From DASYXZ01 sp035308965 (lineage in GTDB: Bacteria; Acidobacteriota; Terriglobia; UBA7540), in NCBI GenBank assembly GCA_035308965.1, contig DATGFN010000006.1, forward strand, positions 1 to 64,000: a stretch of 64,000 bases of DNA, in the 5' to 3' direction. Position 1 is the first letter of the stretch; every line of letters begins with the position of its first letter. Shown here piece by piece: positions 25,038-34,263 of the stretch. The notes under the pieces were generated by a model. That model did no database searches and was not told the DNA's origin. It saw only the letters and a list, made by a program, of their open reading frames with translations. Made by a program: the position numbers and the translations under genes.

Positions 25038-26480
25038 TTAGAAAATCTGGCGCGTTAGGTCGAAACCGATAAACAAACCGCTCGGCTTGTCCGCGGTAGG
25101 GTCATCCAAGTACGAGGCGCGCGTTCCAGCACGCTGATTGACAGTAGTTCCCGGGCTGGTGGTGAAGCCAAACGTGAAGGCATGGCGCCAGAGCCTCTTC
25201 TGAATTCCAATAGAATAGGCGGGGCGATGGATGTCCATTTCCCGATAGCCGACGAAAGTTGGAATCACCTCGGCAACGATGGCCACGGTGGGGCGAATAT
25301 CAAATGCGCCGCCAAATCCGACGGAGAAAGTATTGACCCCGGGCAAATTGGGAACGGGGTCTGCTAGATTCGCTTCCGGCGGCACCAAGCGGCGGTTTTG
25401 GAATGATAGTGTCGGCACCGCGTATAGCTGGGCCTTCTTACCCAGGCTTCTGGAGAAAACACCTTCAATGTTGGCGGTAAAGTTCTTGGAGAAATCATTC
25501 TCGCCGTCTACCGAGAATCTAATGGCGCCATTCAGGGGACGCCCGTCGTGTTCATCCGCAAAATTATATGCCGCCATCATTTGAATGGGGCGACCGATGG
25601 TGCTGGGTGAGCGATAAAGGCTGACTGAAAGATCCCGGGTCACCCCGTAGCGGATTCCAAGCGATGAGATTGAGAAATTATCGAGGCCACCCAGAGTGTG
25701 CCCGAGAGCTACTCCGCTGAACGCGGGGCCGTATGCAAAACGGTGGTTGAAATTGACATAGAAACCATGCCGATCGAGCCGGCGGCCGGTGGGCAAGCTG
25801 AAAAGATAATCATCTCCGGGCGTGTATACATTGGAATCTTCTTCCGTGGCTTGCCCAGCTCCTGCCGGGTTGGAGTTGCTTGCCTCGCCGAAAGATCGAA
25901 TGTGGGCAGCGGCAAGCTTAATTTCATCCTCGGACAGTTTTCCCTGCCAGGCGGGCATTATGGTCCCTTTTCTCCCATGATGGATCGTATCGATAATTTG
26001 ATCGTCCGTCAGGCTGGCTTGTAACTTCGGGTCGGTGAAGTTCGGGGTCTTGAGGCCTGCCACGCCTTTGCCATCAATTCCATGGCACTTTGCGCAATTG
26101 TTTTTGAAGATTGTCGCCCCGGTTTCTTGTCCGCTTCCCGAGGCCAAGCTTGATTCCTGGTTGTGGTCGCTAACCGGAACAAGCTCCGCTGTAAGTTCTG
26201 CTGGACTGACGGTTCGAGTCACCAGATCGACCAGGTATTTCTTCCCCTCACGCTCCAACACCATGGTGGTAGTCGACCCATCCACAAAGGATATTCCCAG
26301 CGATTCCGGCGGAACTCCGGGAGCCGCGGAAGATGGTTGAGGGTGGGAGCTTGCTGGAGTGATATTCGAATCCTTCGCACGCGCCAGAGGAATGACAATG
26401 ATCATGCCTAACATCAGTGCTATGGATCGAGTGGCGTCAACGCAAATTGATTTCCTGGTGCTTCTGTTGATCGTTTGCAT
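25038..26480 (-). CDS. Cytochrome c domain fused to an outer-membrane beta-barrel (DUF5777-like)
   Basis: The protein of about 480 residues begins with a signal peptide, then a short domain (FVDGSTTTMVLEREGKKYLV). A mono-heme cytochrome c domain follows, with the CAKCH attachment motif and the Met-ligand segment TIMPAWQGKLSEDE. About 280 residues with barrel-like alternating strands come next (GFYVNFNHRFAY, DLSVSLYRSPS), ending in a terminal Phe (GFDLTRQIF). The barrel part resembles DUF5777 proteins often found beside cytochromes. I start it at the ATG at 26480, with GGAGA nine bases upstream, rather than the TTG at 26495. A heme domain tethered to a barrel suggests electron transfer at or across the outer membrane; this is inference. 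Confidence 0.82.
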   Translation of the reverse strand: MQTINRSTRKSICVDATRSIALMLGMIIVIPLARAKDSNITPASSHPQPSSAAPGVPPESLGISFVDGSTTTMVLEREGKKYLVDLVTRTVSPAELTAELVPVSDHNQESSLASGSGQETGATIFKNNCAKCHGIDGKGVAGLKTPNFTDPKLQASLTDDQIIDTIHHGRKGTIMPAWQGKLSEDEIKLAAAHIRSFGEASNSNPAGAGQATEEDSNVYTPGDDYLFSLPTGRRLDRHGFYVNFNHRFAYGPAFSGVALGHTLGGLDNFSISSLGIRYGVTRDLSVSLYRSPSTIGRPIQMMAAYNFADEHDGRPLNGAIRFSVDGENDFSKNFTANIEGVFSRSLGKKAQLYAVPTLSFQNRRLVPPEANLADPVPNLPGVNTFSVGFGGAFDIRPTVAIVAEVIPTFVGYREMDIHRPAYSIGIQKRLWRHAFTFGFTTSPGTTVNQRAGTRASYLDDPTADKPSGLFIGFDLTRQIF

Positions 26481-26747
26481 GTGGTGGCTCTCCAATTCGC
26501 AGTGGAATATTCAGCGCACTTCAGGTCCCGCCCTGAGCGCAGAATCCATAAAACGACAGCGCAAGCGGGAATGTCATCCGTAGGCTGTATTCAATTTGTA
26601 AAGGTTTTGTGTGGGCCTACCGTTTGCGGCAGAGAAGGTATAGTCTAGTGGGGATTTGATTGGCGGAAATTGAAACCCGGCGGAAAAGAGTTACCGGACG
26701 GAAATAGGATTTGCAACCTTATTGGGCGCGAGGCATCTCGAACTGCT

Positions 26748-27425
26748 ATGGAAAAACTTCTGATTATTGAGGATGACCGTGCAATTCATAAGGCCCTCAA
26801 GCAACTATTTGAGGCGGAAGGGTACACCCTGGAGTTCGCCACGGATGGCGCGGCCGGTCTGGCCGCCTTCAAAGCGGCGCCACCTGCCCTCGTGATTTTG
26901 GATTTAAGGCTGCCCCAGGTGCCGGGCCGCGAGGTCTGCAAGGAAATTCGGAAAGTTGCGCCTTCCCTGCCCATCGTCATCCTGAGCGCCACTACTGAAG
27001 AAGTTGACAAGGTATTGATGCTGGAATTGGGAGCGGATGATTACGTCACCAAACCTTTCAGTCCCAAAGAACTCCTGGCGCGGGTGCGTACCGCGTTGCG
27101 CCGATCCCAGAGACCTGTCGCGCTGGATCAATATGCCTTTGACACGGTCTCGATTGACTTCTCCAAAATGGAGCTGAAGCGCTCGGGAAAGCTTGTGGAG
27201 ATGACACCTCAGGAATTCAAGATTCTCAAATACTTTGCCCAGAATCCCGAACGCGTGATTTCACGGGACCAACTTTTGAATGAAGTTTGGGGTTATGACT
27301 GCTACCCCACCACGCGCACGGTGGACAACCACATCCTGAAGCTGCGGCAAAAACTCGAAGCAGATCCCGAACAACCCACTCATTTCCGCACCGTCCACGG
27401 TGTGGGCTATAAATTCGTTCCATAA
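26748..27425 (+). CDS. OmpR/KdpE-family response regulator
   Basis: The 225-residue protein has an N-terminal receiver with acidic pocket (EDD near residue 9), phospho-acceptor Asp52 in VILDLRLP and Lys102 in DDYVTKPF. The C-terminal winged helix reads TPQEFKILKYF, then NEVWGYDCYPTTRTVDNHI and FRTVHGVGYKF. The ATG at 26748 is chosen because it begins exactly at the receiver fold; the longer frame adds 26 unrelated residues. The histidine kinase gene follows after 81 bases on the same strand and is its likely partner. The downstream exopolysaccharide operon, 2 kb away, is a plausible target. Confidence 0.92.
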   Translation: MEKLLIIEDDRAIHKALKQLFEAEGYTLEFATDGAAGLAAFKAAPPALVILDLRLPQVPGREVCKEIRKVAPSLPIVILSATTEEVDKVLMLELGADDYVTKPFSPKELLARVRTALRRSQRPVALDQYAFDTVSIDFSKMELKRSGKLVEMTPQEFKILKYFAQNPERVISRDQLLNEVWGYDCYPTTRTVDNHILKLRQKLEADPEQPTHFRTVHGVGYKFVP

Positions 27426-27506
27426 GGTTTCTCCATGGGATCACCTCACGTTGTATTGATTGAGGCGCGAGAGCACTCGTAAACCAGGCCTCCGCGAACT
27501 GAGAAA

Positions 27507-29261
27507 ATGACCAGAGTTAGACTTCGGACCAAACTAATAATCTCGCTCATTCTCATCTCCAGCGGACTCGCCACCACGACTGTCCTGATTGTGCGGCGTG
27601 AGGTGCAAGCGCAGGCGCAGGCCGGCATCGACGAGGCGCTTCACAATTCGGTGCTGACTTTCCAGAACTTTCAGCGGGAAAGGGAAGCGACGCTCACCCG
27701 TTCGGCGGGATTACTTGCGGACCTCCCAATCTTGCGGGCGTTGATGACCACTGAACACGCCGCCACCATCCAGGATGGCTCCAACGACCTCTGGCTTTTG
27801 GCCAAAAGTGACTTGTTCGTGCTAGCCGACCGCGAAGGCCGTGTAGTTGCCTTGCATACGTCAGTCGAAGGATTCTCACGGGAGGCGGCCCAAGTGGCGC
27901 TTCGCAGTTCTTTACAGAGTTCCGAAGACAGCGACTGGTGGTTTGACCAGGGCCACCTATACCGGGTGTTTCTGAAGCCCATTTATTTTGGTCCGCCCTT
28001 GGGAGGTTCGACACTCGGTGTTTTGGGCGTCGGGTATGAGGTTAATTCCAGTGTGGCCAAAGAAGTCAGCCAGATTGCCTCGAGCGAAGTCGCATTTCGA
28101 TTCAACAAGAAGGTGGTTGTTACCACCTTGACGCCCAGCCAGCAGGCCCAATTTATGACCCAAGGCGATCTATCACTCGGCGATGATTTTCAAAATCCGC
28201 GAATCATCCAACTCGCCGGGGAACGATTCGTCGCTGAGTCAATCGAGCTGTCATTCCCTGAAAGAACGGTAGTCAGCCTGACCGTGCTCAAGTCCTACGA
28301 CCGTGCGACGGTTTTCCTTCGGAGTTTGAATCGCTGGATGTTGGGAATTGGTCTGGCCGCAATCCTGGTAGGAACCGCCCTGGCCTTTCTCCTTTCACAT
28401 ACTTTTACCCGGCCTCTCGATAATCTTGTCTCAGGTGTGCATGCCCTCGAGAAAGGCGATTATGATTACCCCCTGCTGGCTCAAAGTGGGGACGAGGTGG
28501 GCGAACTTACGCTGGCCTTCAGTAGAATGCGGGACAGCCTGCAAAAGTCTCAGAACGAACTTTTGCACGCGGAACGTTTGGCCACCATGGGGCAGATGGC
28601 CAGCGCAATATCCCATGACCTTCGGCATCCGCTCACCGCCATCCTGGCCTATGCCGAATTCCTTTCGGAAACCAAGCTTCCGGAACAAAAACGCAAGGAC
28701 TTCTACGAGGAGATTCGGCAGGCCGTCAATCGAATGGCCGACTTGATTGCCTCAATGCTGGAGTTCGCCAAGACTCGCCAGAATCTGAATCCCGTCTATT
28801 GCAGCATCGAGGATTCCATCCGCCGCGCCATTCAGTCTGTGCAGGCCAAAACGGAATTCCGCCGCATCGCCATCACGACGTGGCACGAAGGACGTTGTGA
28901 AGGGTGGTTTGATCCTGTCAAGCTTGAACGCGTTTTCCACAATCTCTTGATGAACGCCTGTGAAGCTGTCCCGCCCGAGACAGGAATAATTGAAATTCGA
29001 ATCCGCCAAAATTCGGAAGGCGTCGAAGTCAAAATAGTCGACAATGGGCCCGGAATCCCCGAACCCATCGTCGAAACCATTTTTGCCCCTTTCGTCAGCT
29101 ACGGGAAAGAAAATGGGACCGGTCTGGGATTGGCGGTTGCAAGGAAAATGATTCAGGACCATGGCGGCAATATTTGTGTGGAACGCACAGGCCGCGAGGG
29201 AACTGTGTTTATTCTGACCCTCCCCATCGGCCATCCCCTTGAGCCCGTGGCCAAGAGCTGA
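27507..29261 (+). CDS. Membrane-bound sensor histidine kinase
   Basis: The 584-residue protein has two transmembrane segments (residues about 9-29 and 275-297) flanking a periplasmic sensor domain of about 240 residues (cache/CHASE-like). HAMP follows (PLDNLVSGVHALEKGDYDYP), then the phospho-acceptor His in ISHDLRHPLTAILAYAEFL near residue 370. The ATPase boxes are NLLMNACEAVP (N), DNGPGIPEP (G1) and GTGLGLAVARK (G2). Its kinase core is strikingly similar to the soluble kinase at 45544-46383, sharing DLRHPLTAILAY, RKDF and PFVSYGKE, so the two are paralogs. It likely phosphorylates the adjacent OmpR-type regulator. Confidence 0.92.
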   Translation: MTRVRLRTKLIISLILISSGLATTTVLIVRREVQAQAQAGIDEALHNSVLTFQNFQREREATLTRSAGLLADLPILRALMTTEHAATIQDGSNDLWLLAKSDLFVLADREGRVVALHTSVEGFSREAAQVALRSSLQSSEDSDWWFDQGHLYRVFLKPIYFGPPLGGSTLGVLGVGYEVNSSVAKEVSQIASSEVAFRFNKKVVVTTLTPSQQAQFMTQGDLSLGDDFQNPRIIQLAGERFVAESIELSFPERTVVSLTVLKSYDRATVFLRSLNRWMLGIGLAAILVGTALAFLLSHTFTRPLDNLVSGVHALEKGDYDYPLLAQSGDEVGELTLAFSRMRDSLQKSQNELLHAERLATMGQMASAISHDLRHPLTAILAYAEFLSETKLPEQKRKDFYEEIRQAVNRMADLIASMLEFAKTRQNLNPVYCSIEDSIRRAIQSVQAKTEFRRIAITTWHEGRCEGWFDPVKLERVFHNLLMNACEAVPPETGIIEIRIRQNSEGVEVKIVDNGPGIPEPIVETIFAPFVSYGKENGTGLGLAVARKMIQDHGGNICVERTGREGTVFILTLPIGHPLEPVAKS

Positions 29262-29396
29262 ATGAATCTCCTCCGTTTCGAATCCGCCTTATTCTTCTAA
29301 AACTTTACAATCTGACTACAGAGGATTGACACAACCACCCCCACACCTCTCTACGATGGATGCCGCCCGAGTCGGATTCTCGTTTGTCGTGTCGAG

Positions 29397-31469
29397 GTGA
29401 TGATGGTCAGCGGGTGTGGCCTGCCGGTCATGGAATTGAAACGGGGTTGGGAGTTGGACTCACGAGATTTTTTCCGAACGAGGGCGCGTTGGCCCATGAG
29501 CGAGAACCTTCTAATGGCCGGAAGCCAGATCCGGCTATCAACCAACTCCGAGAGCATTCTTTTTTATGCCCGCAAGCTCTTCGCGAGTTTGCCCGTCCAC
29601 GGGGGAAATACAGGCTTGGATTTTAATTTTTGGGTGGATTTCGCCCAAACTTCCCCTTCGCAGCCATGGCCCAAACCCTATTTTAGAGGCATGGGGCAGT
29701 TCATTTTCGCGGGCTTTGACGGGCTCAACTCGCTTCTGGTCGATCTCAAGCAGCGCCTGGTGGTTGGACGCTTTACCAACGCCTTTGCGGAAGATGAGGT
29801 CGTGTGGAAAAAAATCCTGTTCCCGGTTCTTCCTGCGTTCTTGAGTCCATCGATTCCAGTTGCCATCCTTCATGGGGCGTGTGTTGAACACAAGGGAAGC
29901 GGACTGCTTTTGGTTGGGCCTTCGGGCAGCGGCAAATCGACCATTGCTTTCACCCTAGGCCGCCTTGGATTCGGGTATCTTGCCGATGATCGAACATATC
30001 TTTCTTTAAGGAATGGCCGCCTTTTCGCGTGGAGTGCGGGCGGATTCTTGAAACTTCGCTCCGATGCGTCAGGCCATTTCCCCGTAGCCGAAGGAGGAGA
30101 GCCTGGCGTTAGCTCCAAGGGCGAGAAATTCATTGAAGTTGACCCGGAGGATGACCTTGGATTCAAGCGCGTCAAGTGTTGCGAACCTGAATGTCTGGTC
30201 TTCCTTGAGCGTGGGTCTGAAGCCACTCCTCAATTACGACAAGCTAACCACGCCGAAATTGCATCTCGCCTTGAGCGCGACCTGAAGTGCAATGGGAATG
30301 ACACAGAGTTCCACAAGGACGTTTTTCAGGGACTGGTGCAAATGCCCTGCTATGTTCTCCGCAATCAAGGCTCCCCGGAAGCTGTTTCGAATACCCTGCG
30401 CGATATTCTCCGCAGGCCGACAGGTGAAGCCCAACCTCAGAGCGTCTCTTTGCCGCCACTTTCAGCCACCACGAAGTTGTCAACAGACGATCCCCTTCGC
30501 CGCTCAACCCCCTTGAATTACGATCTCGCGTTCAGCGTGATGGGAAGGTTGGGAAACCTCGCGACTAATTCAAAATCAATTTTCGAGTCGGCGCGGAAAT
30601 TATTTTCCCAACCCGAAGCGGCCCCGCACGCTCACCCGAAATTCTCCTGGCGAATTGTGAGCGAGATGGACGGTAAAACTTCGCCTCCGTGGCCGTCGTC
30701 TTCGGCCTTTTCATCCGGCGCCCTCCGCTTTGTCAACATCGGCCAGCGTAGTTTTGTCGCCATCAACTTGGAAACTGCTGAGGCCGTCGGTTTTATTTCT
30801 GAGCGCCTAGCTCAAGATGAGCCCGGTTTTGCCACGATTTTTCTGGCTACTCTGTTCTATTTGACCGTCCCCATCCTTCGCCTCACGCCTCTGAAAGCGG
30901 CCTGCCTCTCCAAGGACGACCGTGGCCTTTTGCTTCTCGGTCCCGCGGGAAGCGGCAAAACCTCCTGTGCTTATGCCTCCAGCAAGTTGGGCCTCGAGAT
31001 TCACGCTGACATGGCCAGTTTCCTGGAATTGCACGATGCCGGCGTGCACGCCTGGGGGGAATTTTGGCCGGCTCTGTTCCGTGAGGAAACAGCGGTCACA
31101 TATCCCGAGTTGAGATTCCTCGGACGGCGCCTTGAGCATGATAGTGAGACGTTTATTGCCGTCGAGAAGAACCTGCTGTGCCGCCAGCCAGCCCGCCCGG
31201 TTACGCTGATGCTAGCCGTGGTCCTCGAGCGTGGTCATGCAGAAACCCCGCGCGTGACACGGCTCTCTTCCAGTGAATATTGGAACGCTCTCCGGGTCAG
31301 CCCGCCGTACGAAGAGTTGGGCACATTCAGAACTCATCAGGAACAAGTCCTGGCAAAGCTCGCCAAAATTCCAGCATACAAATTAACCTGTGGAAATGAT
31401 TCTGCCGAAGCGGCCAAGTTCTGCCGGTCTCTGTTGAGTGCCCATGACATTTTGAAGGCTGTGCGATGA
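29397..31469 (+). CDS. Tandem HprK-like P-loop protein (two related halves)
   Basis: The 690-residue protein contains two related HPr-kinase-like domains. Each half has a Walker A motif: GPSGSGKST near residues 174-182 and GPAGSGKTS near 515-523. Each is preceded by a similar N-terminal module (STNSESILFYARKLF in the first, ATNSKSIFESARKLF in the second). The first P-loop is followed by YLADDRTYLS, with the paired Asp residues of HprK folds; the second has only EIHADMASFL and may be inactive. HprK-related kinases occur in exopolysaccharide and peptide clusters together with PF14907 nucleotidyltransferases, as here. The target is unknown. The start is GTG 29397 or the ATG codons just after it; residues 1-40 look unstructured. 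Confidence 0.75.
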   Translation: MMMVSGCGLPVMELKRGWELDSRDFFRTRARWPMSENLLMAGSQIRLSTNSESILFYARKLFASLPVHGGNTGLDFNFWVDFAQTSPSQPWPKPYFRGMGQFIFAGFDGLNSLLVDLKQRLVVGRFTNAFAEDEVVWKKILFPVLPAFLSPSIPVAILHGACVEHKGSGLLLVGPSGSGKSTIAFTLGRLGFGYLADDRTYLSLRNGRLFAWSAGGFLKLRSDASGHFPVAEGGEPGVSSKGEKFIEVDPEDDLGFKRVKCCEPECLVFLERGSEATPQLRQANHAEIASRLERDLKCNGNDTEFHKDVFQGLVQMPCYVLRNQGSPEAVSNTLRDILRRPTGEAQPQSVSLPPLSATTKLSTDDPLRRSTPLNYDLAFSVMGRLGNLATNSKSIFESARKLFSQPEAAPHAHPKFSWRIVSEMDGKTSPPWPSSSAFSSGALRFVNIGQRSFVAINLETAEAVGFISERLAQDEPGFATIFLATLFYLTVPILRLTPLKAACLSKDDRGLLLLGPAGSGKTSCAYASSKLGLEIHADMASFLELHDAGVHAWGEFWPALFREETAVTYPELRFLGRRLEHDSETFIAVEKNLLCRQPARPVTLMLAVVLERGHAETPRVTRLSSSEYWNALRVSPPYEELGTFRTHQEQVLAKLAKIPAYKLTCGNDSAEAAKFCRSLLSAHDILKAVR

Positions 31470-32797
31470 ACCTTAAGGTTAAAGAGGAAATCGTAAAGAC
31501 GATGCGGGTGGGCGATACGCCTTGCGATGGCAAGGAACGATTATCGCGAATTCAGCGGGGCCAATGGGAAGGGGCCTTGAGCTGGCTGGTCCGGAGCGGG
31601 CTCGCTCTTTATTGGTGGTCGCGAGTTAAATCGAATGGTGCTGAGAGTTCTATTCCCGAAAACATACAGAAGCGCCTTGAGGAAGACCTTCAGGAAAATC
31701 GCGCCAGGCTGTCGGCGATGCGAGAAGAATTTCGGGCCCTCCTCCAGCTCATTGGCGATGCAGGGATGCCTTACGTCGTCTTGAAGGGATTCTCCCTCAC
31801 CCCGGAGTACTGTCCCAACCCCGCCCTTCGGACCCAGTACGATTTCGATTTCCTGGTGGACGCGAGCTCCGTCCTTAAAATCGAGGAAGCTCTTCGACGC
31901 GCTGGGTTCATCCGTAAATCGCGGCAATCGAGTTTCGAACCAATAGAGTATTTCCACTCGCTGAAGCGGCCCGTCGTGCCAAAGAATCTGGATCGGGTCT
32001 TTTCGCCGGAGTTACACCGGGCGGTGGAAATCCATACATGTTTGTGGGAGCCGAATGCCGAGAAAATTCACTTCACTCTGCCTGAAAAGTGTTTGAACAG
32101 GGCGGTTCTGAAAACGTGGAATGGGACAACTTTCTTTTCATTGGCGCCTGAAGAAGCGCTGGCCTTTCAAGTCCTTCATATTTTCCGCCACATCTTGAAC
32201 AACCAATGCAGGCTCTCCCATCTGTACGAACTGGCCACATTTCTGCATCACCAGGCGTATGGAGATCCCATTTGGCCGGCTTTTCAAAATGTGGTTTTGG
32301 AGAATGACCGGCTGATGGAAGCGACGGGGATTGTATTCGCGCTTGCATCCGGACTCTTCCAGGTTCCGCTCCCCAAGGAGGCGCGAGCGTTTTCTGTCGA
32401 CAGGCTCAGCGCCGCGTCTGCGTTCTGGGTCCGGCGATATGGGATGCCCTCGGCGATTTCCAATTTCATGGGCTCCAAGTCAAGCCTTTATCTCCACAAG
32501 TTATTTGTGGACTCGGAAAGCGATTGGCGGGAAATCCGGCGCCGGCGGCTATTCCCTGTTCGGAGACCAGCGACCGTGGCGCGAGCCGCCAGCCGGCATC
32601 TGACGTCAAGATTGACGGCTCGGGCCAGGCAGATCGCCCACGCGGCGCAACGAAGCTGGTTCCATGGCGCGGCCGCGCTAAAGTACGCGTGGGGCTTGCC
32701 GGAGTGGCAGCGAAATAGCAAATCTCCGGCTGGGCGAACGAACACTTATCGAACCGAAATGGTGGCAATGGAAACGGAGTCTACCGTCGGCAAATAG
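31466..32797 (+). CDS. Nucleotidyltransferase-family protein (PF14907-like)
   Basis: The 443-residue protein overlaps the HprK-like gene by four bases (ATGA). Its central motif is YVVLKGFSLTPEYCPNP followed by YDFDFLVDASS near residues 125-135. This matches the LKG...Y.....R...D.D.LV signature of the nucleotidyltransferase family often coupled to HprK-like kinases. Later segments (ALAFQVLHIFRH, LSHLYELATFLH) also fit. The reaction has not been established for most members; transfer of a nucleotidyl group or modification of a sugar or carrier is possible. Together with the previous gene it heads the exopolysaccharide operon. Confidence 0.78.
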   Translation: MNLKVKEEIVKTMRVGDTPCDGKERLSRIQRGQWEGALSWLVRSGLALYWWSRVKSNGAESSIPENIQKRLEEDLQENRARLSAMREEFRALLQLIGDAGMPYVVLKGFSLTPEYCPNPALRTQYDFDFLVDASSVLKIEEALRRAGFIRKSRQSSFEPIEYFHSLKRPVVPKNLDRVFSPELHRAVEIHTCLWEPNAEKIHFTLPEKCLNRAVLKTWNGTTFFSLAPEEALAFQVLHIFRHILNNQCRLSHLYELATFLHHQAYGDPIWPAFQNVVLENDRLMEATGIVFALASGLFQVPLPKEARAFSVDRLSAASAFWVRRYGMPSAISNFMGSKSSLYLHKLFVDSESDWREIRRRRLFPVRRPATVARAASRHLTSRLTARARQIAHAAQRSWFHGAAALKYAWGLPEWQRNSKSPAGRTNTYRTEMVAMETESTVGK

Positions 32798-32844
32798 ATT
32801 CTTGGTCTGACCGCGAGACGCATTGATCCGTGGGTTAGCAAATC

Positions 32845-34230
32845 ATGCTTCGACTTCGGCATCACATCACTAACGCATGTCTGGCCGCCTTCGATCTAAC
32901 TTTGACGGCTGGGTGCCTTTTCCTCATCGCGCGATGGCCGACCGCACAAAGCGGAGGCTCCATCTGGAATTCGATCATGCGGCCCGCGGGCCTTTTGTCG
33001 GCCCTGATCTTGTTCATGGTTTGGTTTAGCCTGCTTGCGTTTTGGGGGCTGTACCAATCTCGAAGGGTCAATTCGATCTTTTCCGACGCGCCCATACTTT
33101 TCAAGGCAAGCTCGGCCGGATTGTTCATTGCTGAGGCACTTTCCCCATGGCTTCCTGCACCCTTTTCCTCCACCGTTTTCTTGCTGCGTTTCTTTATCAC
33201 CACCCTTTTGGCGTTAACTGTGGGGCGTTCCTTGCTTCGAATCTTGTTTAGAAAGCTTCGCGAGTTGGGCTTGGACGCGAAGAACCTGTTGATTGTGGCA
33301 AGCCCCGAATCGGGGGATCGCATTGTCAAGACGATCGAGCAGCATGGAGATTATGGTTATCGTCTGGTCGAAAGGCTGAATTATGCCGGCGCCAACCCTT
33401 CAAACCCTCGGGCCTTTATGGAGCAATTCGGCGCACAGCTCCGGGCTCACCGGATTGACGATGTAATCCTGGCCCTGCCCGGAAGCGAGCGGCGGCTCGA
33501 AATGGAGTGCATCGAGGAATGCGAAAACCTCGCCATCAATGTGCGAATCGTCCCTGATTTGCTCCCTATGATTCAGACGAATTCACAGATTCATAGTCTT
33601 GGAGGGATTCCCCTGATCAGCGTAGAGCCTTACCGTACCGAAGACCTTCGGTACATTGTGGGCAAGCGAATCTTCGATATCGCCTTCTCGCTCCTCGCCA
33701 TCATTCTTTTATCGCCCATTTATTTCGTTATCGCCGCCCTGGTGAAACTTACTTCGAACGGGCCCATGTTTGTAGCTCAAGAGAGGGTCGGCTTGAACGC
33801 GCGCAGATTCAGGATGTACAAGTTTCGCAGCATGAATTGGGGACACTCGTTTGAGCCGGCGACGCACTGGACCAAGCCGGACGACCCGAACATTACTTCA
33901 TTCGGCCGGTGGCTCCGGCGGAGCAATCTTGATGAGTTGCCACAATTCTTCAATGTGTTGATCGGCGACATGAGCATTGTTGGCCCACGGCCTGAGCGGC
34001 CGCACTTTATCAATGTCTTTCAGAAGGAAATTCCAGGTTACATGCGGCGTCATTATGCGAAGTGTGGGATTACCGGATGGGCGCAAGTGAACGGCTGGCG
34101 CGGCGACACATCAATCGAGCAGCGCGTCACCCATGACCTGTATTACATCCGGAATTGGGCTTTTCTGCTGGACTTGAAAATCATTCTGCTCACCTTGACT
34201 CGTTCTTTTTTTCATCGAAACGCCTACTGA
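32845..34230 (+). CDS. Exopolysaccharide initiating polyprenyl-phosphate sugar-1-phosphotransferase (WcaJ-type)
   Basis: The 461-residue protein has four to five N-terminal hydrophobic helices, a CoA-binding-like middle domain (LLIVASPESGDRI, YRLVERLNYAG) and another helix. The conserved bacterial sugar-transferase domain follows: KRIFDIAFSLLAI, FVAQERVGLNARRFRMYKFR, RRSNLDELPQFFNVLIGDMS and GPRPERP. This is the full-length WcaJ/CpsE architecture, which transfers a hexose-1-phosphate to undecaprenyl phosphate at the cytoplasmic face and starts repeat-unit synthesis. It sits between the nucleotidyltransferase and Wzz-like genes. Confidence 0.9.
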   Translation: MLRLRHHITNACLAAFDLTLTAGCLFLIARWPTAQSGGSIWNSIMRPAGLLSALILFMVWFSLLAFWGLYQSRRVNSIFSDAPILFKASSAGLFIAEALSPWLPAPFSSTVFLLRFFITTLLALTVGRSLLRILFRKLRELGLDAKNLLIVASPESGDRIVKTIEQHGDYGYRLVERLNYAGANPSNPRAFMEQFGAQLRAHRIDDVILALPGSERRLEMECIEECENLAINVRIVPDLLPMIQTNSQIHSLGGIPLISVEPYRTEDLRYIVGKRIFDIAFSLLAIILLSPIYFVIAALVKLTSNGPMFVAQERVGLNARRFRMYKFRSMNWGHSFEPATHWTKPDDPNITSFGRWLRRSNLDELPQFFNVLIGDMSIVGPRPERPHFINVFQKEIPGYMRRHYAKCGITGWAQVNGWRGDTSIEQRVTHDLYYIRNWAFLLDLKIILLTLTRSFFHRNAY

Positions 34231-34263
34231 GGAACGAAGCTCCGAGGCGGCCCGAGGTTTCTT

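Noticed and set aside
26514..26545. Possible further ECF promoter copy GGAATATTC near the cytochrome c/barrel gene
   Set aside because: The distance to the next GTC is 12 rather than 14 bases, and its orientation does not fit the minus-strand gene.
29326..29384. Possible promoter TTGACA ... TACGAT before the HprK-like gene
   Set aside because: The spacer is 20 bases, too long for a convincing sigma-70 promoter.
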